Position numbers and translations under genes: made by a program
Notes under the pieces: model-generated
What the model was told of the DNA's origin: nothing
What the model saw: the letters and a program-made list of their open reading frames with translations, nothing else
Databases searched by the model: none
Origin: Nectonema munidae
Lineage: Eukaryota > Nematomorpha > Nectonematoida > Nectonematidae
DNA: 64,000 bases
Direction: 5' to 3'
NCBI GenBank assembly: GCA_030549495.1
Contig: JAUIRK010001029.1
Span: 310,001 to 374,000, forward strand
In this document: one piece after another, positions 1-12,600 of the stretch
Position numbering within the stretch: the first letter of the stretch is position 1
Layout: every line of letters starts with the position of its first letter

Positions 1-128
1 ATTATGAGTTTCGATAACTCATGGTCTTGGGTTTGATCCTACATCGAATCTACTTTCCTCATAGTTCGATACAAGCGCCTCAATTGTGCCTTCTCGATGA
101 AAACACCCCACGGTACCTTTATCTTTAT
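1..128 (+). mobile_element. tRNA-derived SINE copy, 5' end cut by window edge
   Basis: This stretch matches four or five other places in the window (about 9358, 16793, 57232 and 59775). It holds a Pol III B-box-like motif (GGTTTGATCC; GGTTCGATCC in better copies) after a conserved 'TTCGATAACTCA.GGTCTTGG' body. A tail rich in ACCTTTA follows. The A-box part lies before the window start or is degraded. It belongs to the same family as the 59775 copy, which is the most complete. Confidence 0.7.
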
Positions 129-428
129 ACGAGCCTAACATAAAAGTTAAGAAGGACAAAAATAAACAAAAAACACTTGGATTTTAAATATCCATTCAAA
201 GACTCAGCGATGAAACAAGTAAAGTAATATTAAAAGTCTTCTCACGATCCAAATAAGCCTTTTAAATAATATAAATAAAGATATAGAATTGAGAGAATAC
301 GAAATCATTGAAAGGGGGTGGGCGATTAGCTTTTTCGCCTTCCTCCCGAAATCACAACTGGTAAAAATCTAAAATATATGTATCTAATTTTCAGAGTCTC
401 TTTGTATTAAGTTTTTATCTGTTTTTAG

Positions 429-656
429 TTTTTATATTTAATTTGTGCATGGAAGAGGAGAACAAGAGTCATTTTTCGAATACCCAATTTGAATTGTGTA
501 ATCACAAAAATCAAATAAAAATTGCGAAGAGTAAAGCTTCCTGCATCACGAATGACGAAAATGCTGCGTTTATGTGGACGATATCCAGTAAACAAGAGGA
601 ATATTACAAGCAACAGTTCATTAAAATTCAACCTGACATCAACTCCCACATCTCTG
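429..656 (+). CDS. REPS: REPS exon with first half of EH domain
   Basis: The reading frame is open, with an ATG at 449. It ends in the EH signature W-T-I-S-S-K-Q-E-E-Y-Y-K-Q-Q-F..IQPDINSHISG, matching the family pattern W.I....R.YY..QF..IQPD..G.I.G. The exon ends at a canonical donor (G|GTAAGT at 657) in phase 1. The 5' edge is uncertain: TTTTTAG at 422-428 is a good acceptor, but ATG 449 could also be a start codon if this is a first exon. The ~50 residues before the EH domain are polar and not recognised. Confidence 0.85.
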
Positions 657-3600
657 GTAAGTCATATTCCTCTTATCTCGCTTCTTATTCTACCCATAAG
701 CCATAATTTGCACGATATTAAATAATATATTTGTCAAATAACAATCAATAGAAAATCCTGTAATCAAAGAATGGAAAAATATTCTTTAAAAAATCAAAAA
801 ATATTTATTCTTTTCAAATATATCGTTGGCTCCCGTTACTTTTAGAATGGAAAGATAAACTTAGTCTCTCTAATCATCTTTATCAAATCTACATACAGGA
901 AACTAAAAGTAACGCGGCCAACGATATATTTGAAAAGAATAAATATTTTTTGATTTTTTAAAGAATATTTTTCCATTCTTTGATTACAGGATTTTCTATT
1001 GATTATTAAATTTTTATAACATCGTATGAGGTATATCAAATCTTACATCTAGGAAAATATGAACAGAAAGTTCGATATTTTTTGATTTTTTAGAAAATAT
1101 TTTTCGATTCTTTGATTACAGAATTTTATTTTGATTATTTGACAGATATATTATTTAATATCGTGAAAAAAATTGCAAAAATATAGGTAATAACTTTTGT
1201 AACATCGTATGAAGTATATCAAATCTTACATCTAGCAAAATATGAACAGAAAGTTCGATATTTTTTGATTTTTTTGGAAAATATTTTCGATTCTTTGATT
1301 ACAGAATTTTATTTTGATTATTTGACAGATATATTATTTAATATCGTGAAAAAATTGCAAAAATATAAGTAATAACTTATGTAACATCGTCTCCCCGAAT
1401 GAGGTATATCAAATCTAGCAAAATATGAACAGAAAGTTGAACATTGTCTCTCTAGTCATTTGTACATGGAATATAAACCATCGTAGTATACAGTTTGGAG
1501 AGGAATACTCGTAGTATACAGGTTGGAGATGAATCATCGTAGTATACAGGTTGGAGATGATACTCAAGTTGTCTACCAGAGTTCAACCGTACAGGTATTC
1601 TTTTTTTCAATTTGAATAACAATCAATAAGGCCAAGAAAACTCCGAATTATTCTATCATATTCTTTTTATTTCTCTATTTTTTTTTAGCTTTGCATGCTT
1701 TTTTTTTTAAATCAATACAAACTAGACAATTTTTCTTTCATTTAAGTTTATTCACCTGTGAATTCAAAATTTCTTCCTGATCAATTTTACTCATTGAAAT
1801 CTCACTTCTCTGAAATACTTTTGGATCTTGAAATAATGATGCCAATTGTTCATGCTGTCAATAACTTTTTAACGTTTTCGATTTTTAATACTGAGTTGTT
1901 TAAATGCTTCAAGCGATTCTCTTCTCCATTTACAGATTGGACATTGAATTTTTTCCCCTCGTTCTTATGAATTTGTAAAAATTTAGTATTCCTTATCTTT
2001 AGTTCAATGAAAAGAACTTTTAAAGCATATTCACTTATATTACTTACCTTGTTTTCGATCATAATCATCGTTAGAAATTATCTGGATGATTTTTTAAAGC
2101 TAAAATCCTCATTTATTCTTTCTAAAATAAAAAAATTTATAAGAACATTAATTTTCTCAGATTTTTGGAAACTTTTCACCCATGTTTCCTTTTTTTTTTA
2201 TCGATTTAAAAAACCAAATGTTATCACAAAGTATGTATACAGGTTATTGCGAATGGAAAATCAATATCTGCGAGTCGGTAAAAAGCGGATGCTAACTCTT
2301 ATGAAAAATGACAGAGGTACAGATATACTTTTCTGAAAATATCCAAAAGACATCAAACGTCGCTTATTGATGTTGCAATTTTTGTGAAGGTTTTTTTCTT
2401 TACTACATCTAATCGTAATTGTCACTAAAATAATAAAAAGATGTGCATATGTACTTGAAGCAATCCCCATCTTTGTTCAACGCTTTAACAAACTGCTTCA
2501 TGAGCCCTAGTTTTATGTGCAATGGAGGGAAGATGATTCTATCCCTGGGTACCAAAGGCTCATTGATGACGTTGGCTGTGCCGACTTCGAGACTTCTCGT
2601 TCTGGCCAGTTCTCCCTTCTCCAGTGCTGGTTTCTTGCTCTGCTATCCCACAAACAAAGAAAGCAGGGATACTTTGTGTACCCACTTTGTGACCAAGCAG
2701 AAAATTCACCATTTTCAAGTCCACACAAATCAGCCATTTATGAGTGTTGTAATTTAGTTTTTCAAGAACAAATTGGATACCATCATACTCTTCTTTCATC
2801 TTGGTAGAATGGCCAATTGGTACAGGAGCAAACTTATTGCCATTATGCAAAAGTACAACTTTTAGACTTGATTTCGAGCTATCTATAAAGAGACGCCAAT
2901 CTGCTGGGTCATATGACGAGATCCCCATGCAGTTAAGAAGTGCAGAAACGTCATTACAAAAGACCAGGTCATCTTCTTTAGAAAAGAAACGAAGCAAGCT
3001 GCCTTCCCTTGTCCTATAGTATGTTACTTTTGTGCCAGAATCAAGAATGTTTTTCTCTTGGAGTCGTGATGCAAGAACTTCAGACTGCTCCTTCGACAAA
3101 CAAAGGTCTCGCACTAGGTCATTAAGTTCAGATTGATTGAAAAGCTGAGGGCCATTTGAGGGTTCTTCATAGTCACTACAGCTATCACCACTTGATATTG
3201 AAAGATCAGCTGGAATCTCTTCGGTTTCATCGATTTCAGGCAGACTGGTGAAAACAGGCACAGGTAGATCCTCAGAGTGCGCAACAGGACGGATAGCAGA
3301 ATCCAGGCTCGGATACTGCCAATTTGCTTTCTTGTGCTTGTTAAACCCCGTCATATCATTGATACAGAAGTAGCAGTCATCAAAATGATTCTTGGGCTCT
3401 CTCCACACCATTGGTACAGCAAACTTCAACTTCAGCTTACCAATGGTCCAACCGCGGAGACTTTCTACACAGGTTTTCACACCATATGTGGGGCCCAAAC
3501 TTATCTTGTCACCTATTTTCTATCGAATATGCTTTTACCCCTCTAAATTAATCCCTTTTTTCTCCATTTCAAAAAAACCTAACCTTTTTAAATCTCTTTC

Positions 3601-6600
3601 CTTTTAAAAAAAAAAAAAAAAAAAAAAATAAACTATTTTAAAAAAAAAAAAAAATTTTTTTTGTGAAGGTTTTTTTCTTTACTACATCTAATCGTAATTG
3701 TCACTAAAATAATTGCATACTTTCTTCCTTACTATCAAGAATAATCAGACGATATCCAAAGTAAAGCAGAAGATTTGTATTAAAAAGCTTCAATAAACGC
3801 AGACGATTTTATTTTTAAGTCGACTATAGTCGACTCTGGGCGTTTAACGGATTAACTTGCTAAAAATATCCTTTTTAGGATATTTAGTGTTTTTTATGAT
3901 TCATTACAAATAAAATTATGAAAAATAGTATTTGGTGTTCATTTCATGATGTTTTTGAAAAATTTAAATAATTAAAATGAAGATTTTGTAATAAGCATTT
4001 CATCACAAATTTCGAAAAGTAAGAGTATACGAAAAAAGGCCTCGTTATTACAAAGTTCTAAAAAAATCAACCTCCACTCATCTTCGAAGGAATGGGCTAT
4101 TATTTTCATGCATATACGTATTTTTCTTAGGAAGAGTATTGTCTATATTTAAATACGTGTGTATATGTAGTGGGTGTCTGCATTTCCATATTTTTTGTTT
4201 GTCTGCTTTTATATCAAGCTACAGTCATTGGCTGTTTGTATCTTGGTACTCAATCTCTTGCCTGCGGTAGTAGATATTGCCTCATTCCTTTTTTCGCACT
4301 TGAAGAACTCTCCTCTTTTATATTCTTTATTGACACCTCTTCACAAAAAACATGTATTACATCGAACGCAAAATCACTATTCATTTTCCCCATTTTTTTT
4401 ATAAACTTAACTTCAAAATAGACACTGAAAATATGCGTTTTGGTTAGAAAATATAAAATTATATAAAACAAAAAAAGTCTATGGGGAAATTTTGATTTTA
4501 TATCCTTTTGTAAAAATGTTGCGCCTATTCTTCCTAGATACTGGTGCTCCCTAACCCTCAGAGGACTAAAAATTTAAGACTATTTGTCTGCTTTCTCTTT
4601 CAATCGAACATTGTAATGATTTTCATTTTTTGGGAGCTGGTATCATACATGCTTTTTAACGGCGAAAAGTTTTTGCTTCGATGCAAACTCACACGATGAT
4701 CTTTCTGTTATTCTTTTATTTCTTTTCAATAGGAAATAAAGCAAAGTTGTTTTTTCAAAAGTCAAAACTTTCTTACGCTGAGCTTTCTAAGATTTGGTAT
4801 TGCATCGCATATTTTTGCATCTCCCATCGCGATGGTGAATCGTCTCTTTATGATCGCACTTTTTTTCTTTTAGGGAGCTGTGTGACGTGACAAAGGATGG
4901 CATGCTATCTTATTCTGAATTTCGAACCGCCATGCATTTAATTATTCTAAAGAGAAAAGGCATTTCCATACCCCAAAGTCTGCCTTCTTCCTTACTACCA
5001 AGTACTTCTTTTTTTTTTTTAATGAATTCGTGTTTTTAGGCTTTATTTTTATGTATTCCATATTTTCAATCGTGGCACTGAGACATTGATACATTCACAC
5101 GTTGTTTGAATACATAAACACACATAATGTTTTTATTTATCTCGGGATCCTATCTTTTCAATGGTGACACTGAAAATTTGTTTGAAACGGAAACACATAT
5201 GGGAGCGATTTATATATTCCTATATATTTATATGTATCCTATTCTTTTAATAGTGATACTAAGTGATTGATAAACTCGAAAGTTGTTTGAATACTTATTC
5301 TATATATGCACATATAGGAGTGGTATATGTACTGCTATATATTCATATGCATTCTATCTTTTCAATAGTGACACGAAGACAAAAGTCTTTTGAATGAGTA
5401 AAGAGATATAAGAAGGATTTATATATTTATGTGCTTTCTATCTTTTCATCGATGATACTGCACATAAAGACATCACATCTTCGTTACTCGTTTGTAGGAA
5501 ATGAGAAATAAAGATCGGTTATTGAAAAGTTTTTTCACATCTGAAATCCGTCATCAATATACTCGTATAATTATGTAAAGTAACTGTTTCTTCATAATTC
5601 ATAGTAGATCCGCTTTTTTTCATTAATATATTTTTTGATCAATAAAAAACATACATATAGAATTTTTTAAAGAAAGTCATTCCTTTTAGAATGAGGAAAC
5701 GAATATTGAGGAATTCAAAATAAATTTCATTGTCATTAAGTATCTTCCAAAGAAATAAAGGAAAATTTGTCGGGAATAAAGAATCAATTATTATGTATAC
5801 AATGGGATACTTGAATTAACAAAAACAAACAGACAAAAGAGATGAAAAATGAGAATAAGGATATACGAAGCCCTAAAGAGATTTACATGTATTTTAAAAA
5901 CTAAACTAAAAAAGTCCTATTTTTATAGGCTAAGTCTACTACTTTAGATTCAGAAAATATTTTTTCTTACTATTGCATTTTTCTCATCTCACAATATCCT
6001 TCAATCAAATTATTTTATTACAGTCAACCTTTGTTAAACCAGAATTCATTAATTGAGATTCTTCATCATCACATTTCAAACGGAAAGGATAAAAGGATTA
6101 ACTTTTTTTTAATAAAAATAATCCTCCATTTAACGTTTTTGGTAAAATATTCGAGTTATAATATTTCACTTATATTATGGTATATTATATTAACTCCTTA
6201 AATTTTTTTTCACAATCAGGGTAATTTCATTATCTGAATAATTTTTCTAAAAGTTCTGTTCCGATTAACCAAGATTGATTGTAAATGTAAAAACTATAAT
6301 AGGATATAGAATATAAATCATCTTTGCTTTTTATATGCGAAAGCATGAATATATTTATTCAGTATTTTTTTCAAATTTTCGTCGATATTATTTTCCAAGG
6401 AGAAAAAATAATGCTGCTAAGATGACTTGCTTTACTTGGGTAGTTTTTCAAATATTTTAATTTATATTTCCATTTTCGGACAAAAGATTTGTGCCGATTT
6501 TTGTTAAGTGAGTTTTTACTTTTTTGTACAGACTTACTTTCTATCCCCTAAAACAATCCAAATTTTAAATTCGTATCATCACAATCTTTATCCAATTATA

Positions 6601-9600
6601 AATATTTCTAAGATGCCTTTTTGATTTCACGCTCAATGGGCATCAAACCCTCAACACCAAAGCGACTCTGAGCGTTTAGTCATAAGCAGTCTCAGCATAC
6701 TGTACGTTACTACGGTGCGAAACCATGTAAAAAATACGATTCAAAATTAAGTACCACAAAAAACTAAACTACGAAAAATATCAAGGTTCCGTATGATTTC
6801 AATCTTCGTTACGTTTTTTTTATCGAACCTGTGAGTATCAAGTTCAAATCGGTTACTTGAGTGATGACATATTCCAGTCAATAAGCTTTTGTGATATATT
6901 TGTTCACTACAAACACATTCAATATAATCGATTAAGAATATCATATTATATATATATCAGTGATATAAAATTGATTAGCAAATTAATTTATATACCGAAG
7001 AAAAATAATTTTCAACCTGCTTCTCCATTTTGAAAATATGAATTTTTCTGTTGTGAAATACGATTTAAGTGAAAAAACTATCTGATTTTACATGAATTTG
7101 TTATCTAACATATATCGAATTTGATGTTTTTGAATTTTCCTTAACTATATTATTTAAAATTCGTCTCTTTAGTTAGATGAATAATATATAAAAAATAAAA
7201 AACTTAATTTTATTACGTTACTATTATATTTCAATTTTTTTTCCCAAATTTGATACTTTTTTTAAATATAGTATTTTTTTATTCCGATACGATTTTTTTT
7301 ACGATACGGAAAAAAAGTAAAGGTTGAAAATACGAAATTTCTTTTCGAAACGGAACATAGGCCATCACTGGTTGTAAGGAAGTAATTTTTTCATTTGCTT
7401 TGCTCCCATATTCAAGGAAATGCATTCATTTATTGATCCGTGGCACTTTCAACCCCTAATTTGACTAATATTCCCATTATCACGATTATACTCTTCTCTC
7501 CCTCTCTCTTTCTTTAAATTTCTCTCTACCAGCAATTGTCTGACAAGTTACTCTTTCGACAATGGAACTTTTTGCATTTTTTTAAATTTTTTTAGCTATT
7601 AAAGCGTCTCTTTAAATGAATAATATATAAAAAAATAAAAATTGCTTTTGGCAAAAATAGAAAACCTTACCTTGTTTGCGATAGACTATTTTGTATTTTT
7701 ATATAATTTTTGTTATCTTAACAAAACATTTATACAATTTACATTAAAAATTGAACACATTTTTTATCATTTTATTTTTGAATAAAAAGATAACATATTT
7801 TCTTAAAGAACTTTATCCATAAATATTTTAGATTATTAATTATTTTTTATGTAAAATAGATCATTTTAAAATGTTCTTTATTTTTGGGTTAATTTTTCCT
7901 TCTTTTAGGTCAATTTTTTACTATAAAAATGAATAATTTAACAATTTTTAACTTCCCTATTCATCAATAATTCAAATAATTTCGTCATTTGAAGAATTCA
8001 TCTAATTTTTGGCTTAATCTCCATTAAATATATTTCTTTAAACTTAAATTGGCTATTATTTGCAGCCTAATATATTTCAGAATTTGTTTTACATTTTTGA
8101 TAGTATTGACTCAGATTATTTTGAATAAAATATAATTCGTTTATTGTTGGAGGGGCCTTTATTTAATTTCTCATAATCTATTTTAATGTTAAGGAATCTA
8201 AACCTTTATTGATTTTTTCCTTTACAAAAGTTTTATAGACTCTATGAAAATAACATTTTGCAAGAATATAGAAGCGATGTACAATCGATTTGTAGAATAG
8301 TTTACTAGTTAGGAAAATAGGGATATGCTAGCCCAAATAGGGAAAATCAGCACTTTCTCATACTCTTAAAATGTATATTTTTAGTTTCAAAGTAGATTAA
8401 AAATATATATAAATTATGGTATAAAATTTAACATTTACATTGTTATATTTCGAAAATGAAGTTTTTCATCACAACAATCATTTTCTGAATATTGTAATAT
8501 GCAAAACTATGCTTACTCGTGTGCAAAGATAAACGGTTCATCATTATTAATCCTCTCTCACACTCCTTAGCCATTTAAAATTAGAAAACCCATTTTGCTA
8601 TTACAACTATCATCATCTGTTATACAACATTTTATATCTATATTTCCTAAATAGTACTGAAAAGATGTGCGCTATCTAATGACTTTTACAAATTGTTGCA
8701 AAAATTGCTTGTAATTATGATATAATGCAATTAGACCAAGCTTACTAAAAGCTGTTCCTCTCTTGTTGGTGACATCGAATTTTACACAATGTGCCATTGT
8801 TATGAGTTTCACACATCTAGCGTTTCAAAACCGCTATTTTGGCACCTGTAATTACCGTTGGAAAAATTTAATGCTTCACTGTTACCGAATATCCTTCATT
8901 GGTAATTATAAAATTTTGAAAAAAATTTGGAACCAATAAATTTTCTTATAAAAATAATATAGAATAAGTTATATAAAAAATAATTCCACAATTTTTTTCC
9001 ATTTTTATCATTAATAAATCAAAAATTTGGTTCATCGCAATAATTCTTTTTAGTTTTTCAAAGAATTATCATTTTGCTGTTCTATCCACACAGATTTTCG
9101 TTATGTTGTTCTATTATTTATTAATCTGACTTTGAAATTTTTTTTTACATTTTAGCTATTGATAATTTTTAAAAAGTAAGTAGCATTGTTTTTGTTAGAA
9201 TATTTATAATTCTAATTTTTATTCATGCAGTTTAACGATAAAATTATTTGATGATTCTAAAATATTCTTTATTAAAAACATTATTGGAAAGAAATTTACT
9301 GAATATATAAATATTCTCAATTTAAATAATTTACTTTTACTATGTTAAAAAATTAAGTTGGGGCGTGAGAAAGGTTGGTTAGATAAGGGGGCTTCGATAA
9401 CTCAAGGTCTTGGCTTCGAAAAATGGAGCTAGTTCTGTACTTTTCTCGCTGAACTAAAGAAGGATATCGCTACTTAATTACACTCGATGAAAGATACATC
9501 TTAAAATATCAGATTCTTGAATATTAACAGGTTAACGACCTGAGTCGACTTTACAAAAATAGGAATTATAAATGTTTTTTAATATAAATCTGCTTTACAT

Positions 9601-12600
9601 TAGATATCGTCTGATTAATCTAGTCATTAACCAGTTAATGTACATGATATCAAAAAAGATTGGTCTCTTGGTTTAGTGCACATTTAACTTTAATTGGTTT
9701 CAAAAAGAATCACACAAGTTGTCAAGAAAAGATTGTCGGATTTTGGATTAAATTTAAATCGTTATATTGTTGGTGTTACAACAGATAGCGCTTCACTTAT
9801 TGTCAAGTTCGAGAAAGAAAAACAATTTTTTCATCAGTTGTGCCTTGCTAATGGAATTCATTTAAGTATGTGTGATGATTTGAACAAAAAAAGTGTTCAC
9901 ACATTTTGAAAATGATCGTAAAATGAAGAAATGCTTTTCGTATTACATTTAAAATGAACTTGTTCTAAGAAGCGTATAAATTTGAATATTTGAAAATCAT
10001 CAATAATATTTACAGAAAATTATCGAATATTTTAATCTGACCGTCATGATAAAGCGTTCCAAACTTAATAATGAAACTATGAGACAAACTTTTTACTTCA
10101 AAAGCACCCCATTAATGTTGCTACTCCTATTTTTTAATTCAAAAATATGTGAAGAAAATATTATACTGAAAATATTTATAGCTGGAATATGCAAATGATC
10201 TTTCCATGAAATTTTTTTTTAATTTACAAGTTTCCACATACAGCATTGAATCCTTAATTTATAATAAAATAGAAATTTCCAATTTTATATAAAATCTTTC
10301 ATTGTTGTTCAACATATGATGCGCTGGTCACACGGTATATTTTGAAACGCTTCACATTTGAATCACTGGTTATTGATGATATGTTTCACAAATTAACATT
10401 GTTGTATTATAAATTAACCCGTTTTTATAATAAAATAACACTGTTTGCTACACTGTGGTTCATTCGCATCACATTTTGTTTAAGAAAAATCAGTTTATTA
10501 TTTAAATATACACATTTTAATATTTTTAATTGATGCCCTTTATATTCATTGTCCATAACATGGTTGCGGATTCGGAAGGAAAATATCCAACTTGGATTCC
10601 AAAATTTTATAGATAACGGCTCCGACGGTTTCCTTTAAAATCTCCGCCTCTGAAACCCTGGTCTATGATAAAAAAAATCTTCTTGTATGCTTGATGAGAC
10701 AACAAACTTCACTCAGCGTTCCAACTTTTGGTTAGTGCACTGTTTGCCTTCATGAATTAAGTTAAAGAAGGATTCTTCTTTCATAGACCGCCGGTTCCAA
10801 CTTCAAAACTAAAGATGTTATCAAAATGGTTTTCTTCAGGACTGGGGTGTTTAATACTTTTCATTCGTTTACAACGTCGGTGCTATATCCTTGAAACTCT
10901 TAACTCCGACTTTAAAGAATATATAAAAGATATGACTTCACAAAAATGTCGTAATGAATATAAATCTTGTATCTATGCGAAAGTATTTATAAAAAAAAGT
11001 AGGAAGTAATGTAGTGAATATAAATGCATGTAAAAAGATTGATAATAATATAGCAAATTTTAATTTATTGCGTGTTCTAAGAAAAAAGTATAGCATCTTT
11101 TTTGGCAATTAATCAACGTATTTTTATAATAATAATTACCAGCATTTTCAAAACAAATATAATTGTGTTTGCAACCTTGTAAAAAAGCAACAACGCAATA
11201 AAAGATAGAAATGTACCGTTTTTTAGGTTTTTTCAAACCTTTTTGTCTAAATCGCCCACTGAGATTCCTAAGAATTTAAAAATCGCCCATTATAAAGTAA
11301 AAAATGGCAAAAAAAATTCAACTTTTTAAAAATATAATTTGAATATCCATTTATCTTCAATAAATTTTTCCTAAAATTTTTATCTTCTAGAGCAGAGGTA
11401 CTTAATTGGCGGCCCGCGGTCCGAATTCGGACCTTTTGAGTGTTTTAGTTGGACCCAAGGCGGACATTATTAATAAGAATTTCAATCATTATTTATTATT
11501 AAAATGAACATTGATTTATTATTTACATTGCGCTACGGTCCAAATAAAAGTGCCATAAATTTGTGTTTGTGAGGCCCGTCTTACCGTGTGGATTCGGAGC
11601 AAGGAACGTTAAACAAAAATTTTCTTTTAATTAAAGTTAATGTAATTATAATTTTATTATTCTTTTCTGAGATGGTTGTTTTATTTTCTTTATTTCATGT
11701 AATTTTTGGACCTATGCATACATTGTAACTTGTCTAACGGAATCTTTGCTTATAATAGTTGAGTAGCGCTGTTCTAGAGATTCCATTTTACAAGAAAAAG
11801 GATTCACCGCTTCTTTTTCTACTTAGAGCTCACAAATCCTCTATTCTGAAAAATAATTCTTTCGGCTGAGACTTATGATTAGAAAATTTGTACCCTGATT
11901 CAAATTCTGACTTTATAAAATGATTCGGTAAAAAATAAGTTTGAAAAATTATTAGAATATTTGTTTATATATTCTGTTAATATATTCCTATATCTTATTG
12001 TTATGCCGAACTATTAAAAAAAATTGATCCTAAATTCTATTTTCCCCTATAAGTCCGCAATTCACCAACAATTGAGAAAGCTTGATATAAGTAATTAAAT
12101 ACTAATCAGTGTTAAAGTTTTTCACTAATAAATACCAGTTTAGCGTGGAGCTGGAGTCAAAATTAGAGTTGCATTTTTTGATTTTGATGAAGACTATGAC
12201 TTCAATTGGTCAAAAAATTCAAACTCCGAACTCCGATTTCACACCCCTGGTTTTCATCTTTTTTTCAAGAGGAAAAGCGTTCTTGCACGCAAATAGTTGG
12301 TTTGTAGCATGCTCGGCTCCAAATCACGACTTGTAACTCTTGTAAAGAAGAACACAGCTGTAATCACAACACATCGCCTGCTACTTTGGTTGCTTCTATG
12401 GCTCTCACTGCTGTTTTTGAATACACACACGAAAGTGTTATCCGAATTTTCATCTATATCAATGGTTGAGCACGCAATACAAGAATTTGAGAAATGGATT
12501 CATGACGCATCCGAGCAAACACTACCAAGAAGACACAGACTTGCACAACTTAGAGCCAACAAATCAACGCTACTTTGCGAATGTCTGCACAAAATCGATC

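Noticed and set aside
443-725. Second open frames overlapping the first REPS exon on both strands
   Set aside because: They are shadows; the EH-domain frame has both homology and a splice donor in phase.
1758-2336. Open frames of 70-110 codons in REPS intron 1
   Set aside because: Rich in Phe, Lys and Ile, with no family motif and no splice support; expected in AT-rich DNA.
2443-3607. Several + strand frames opposite the repetitive protein fragment
   Set aside because: They are antisense to a region whose - strand sense is clearly recognised.
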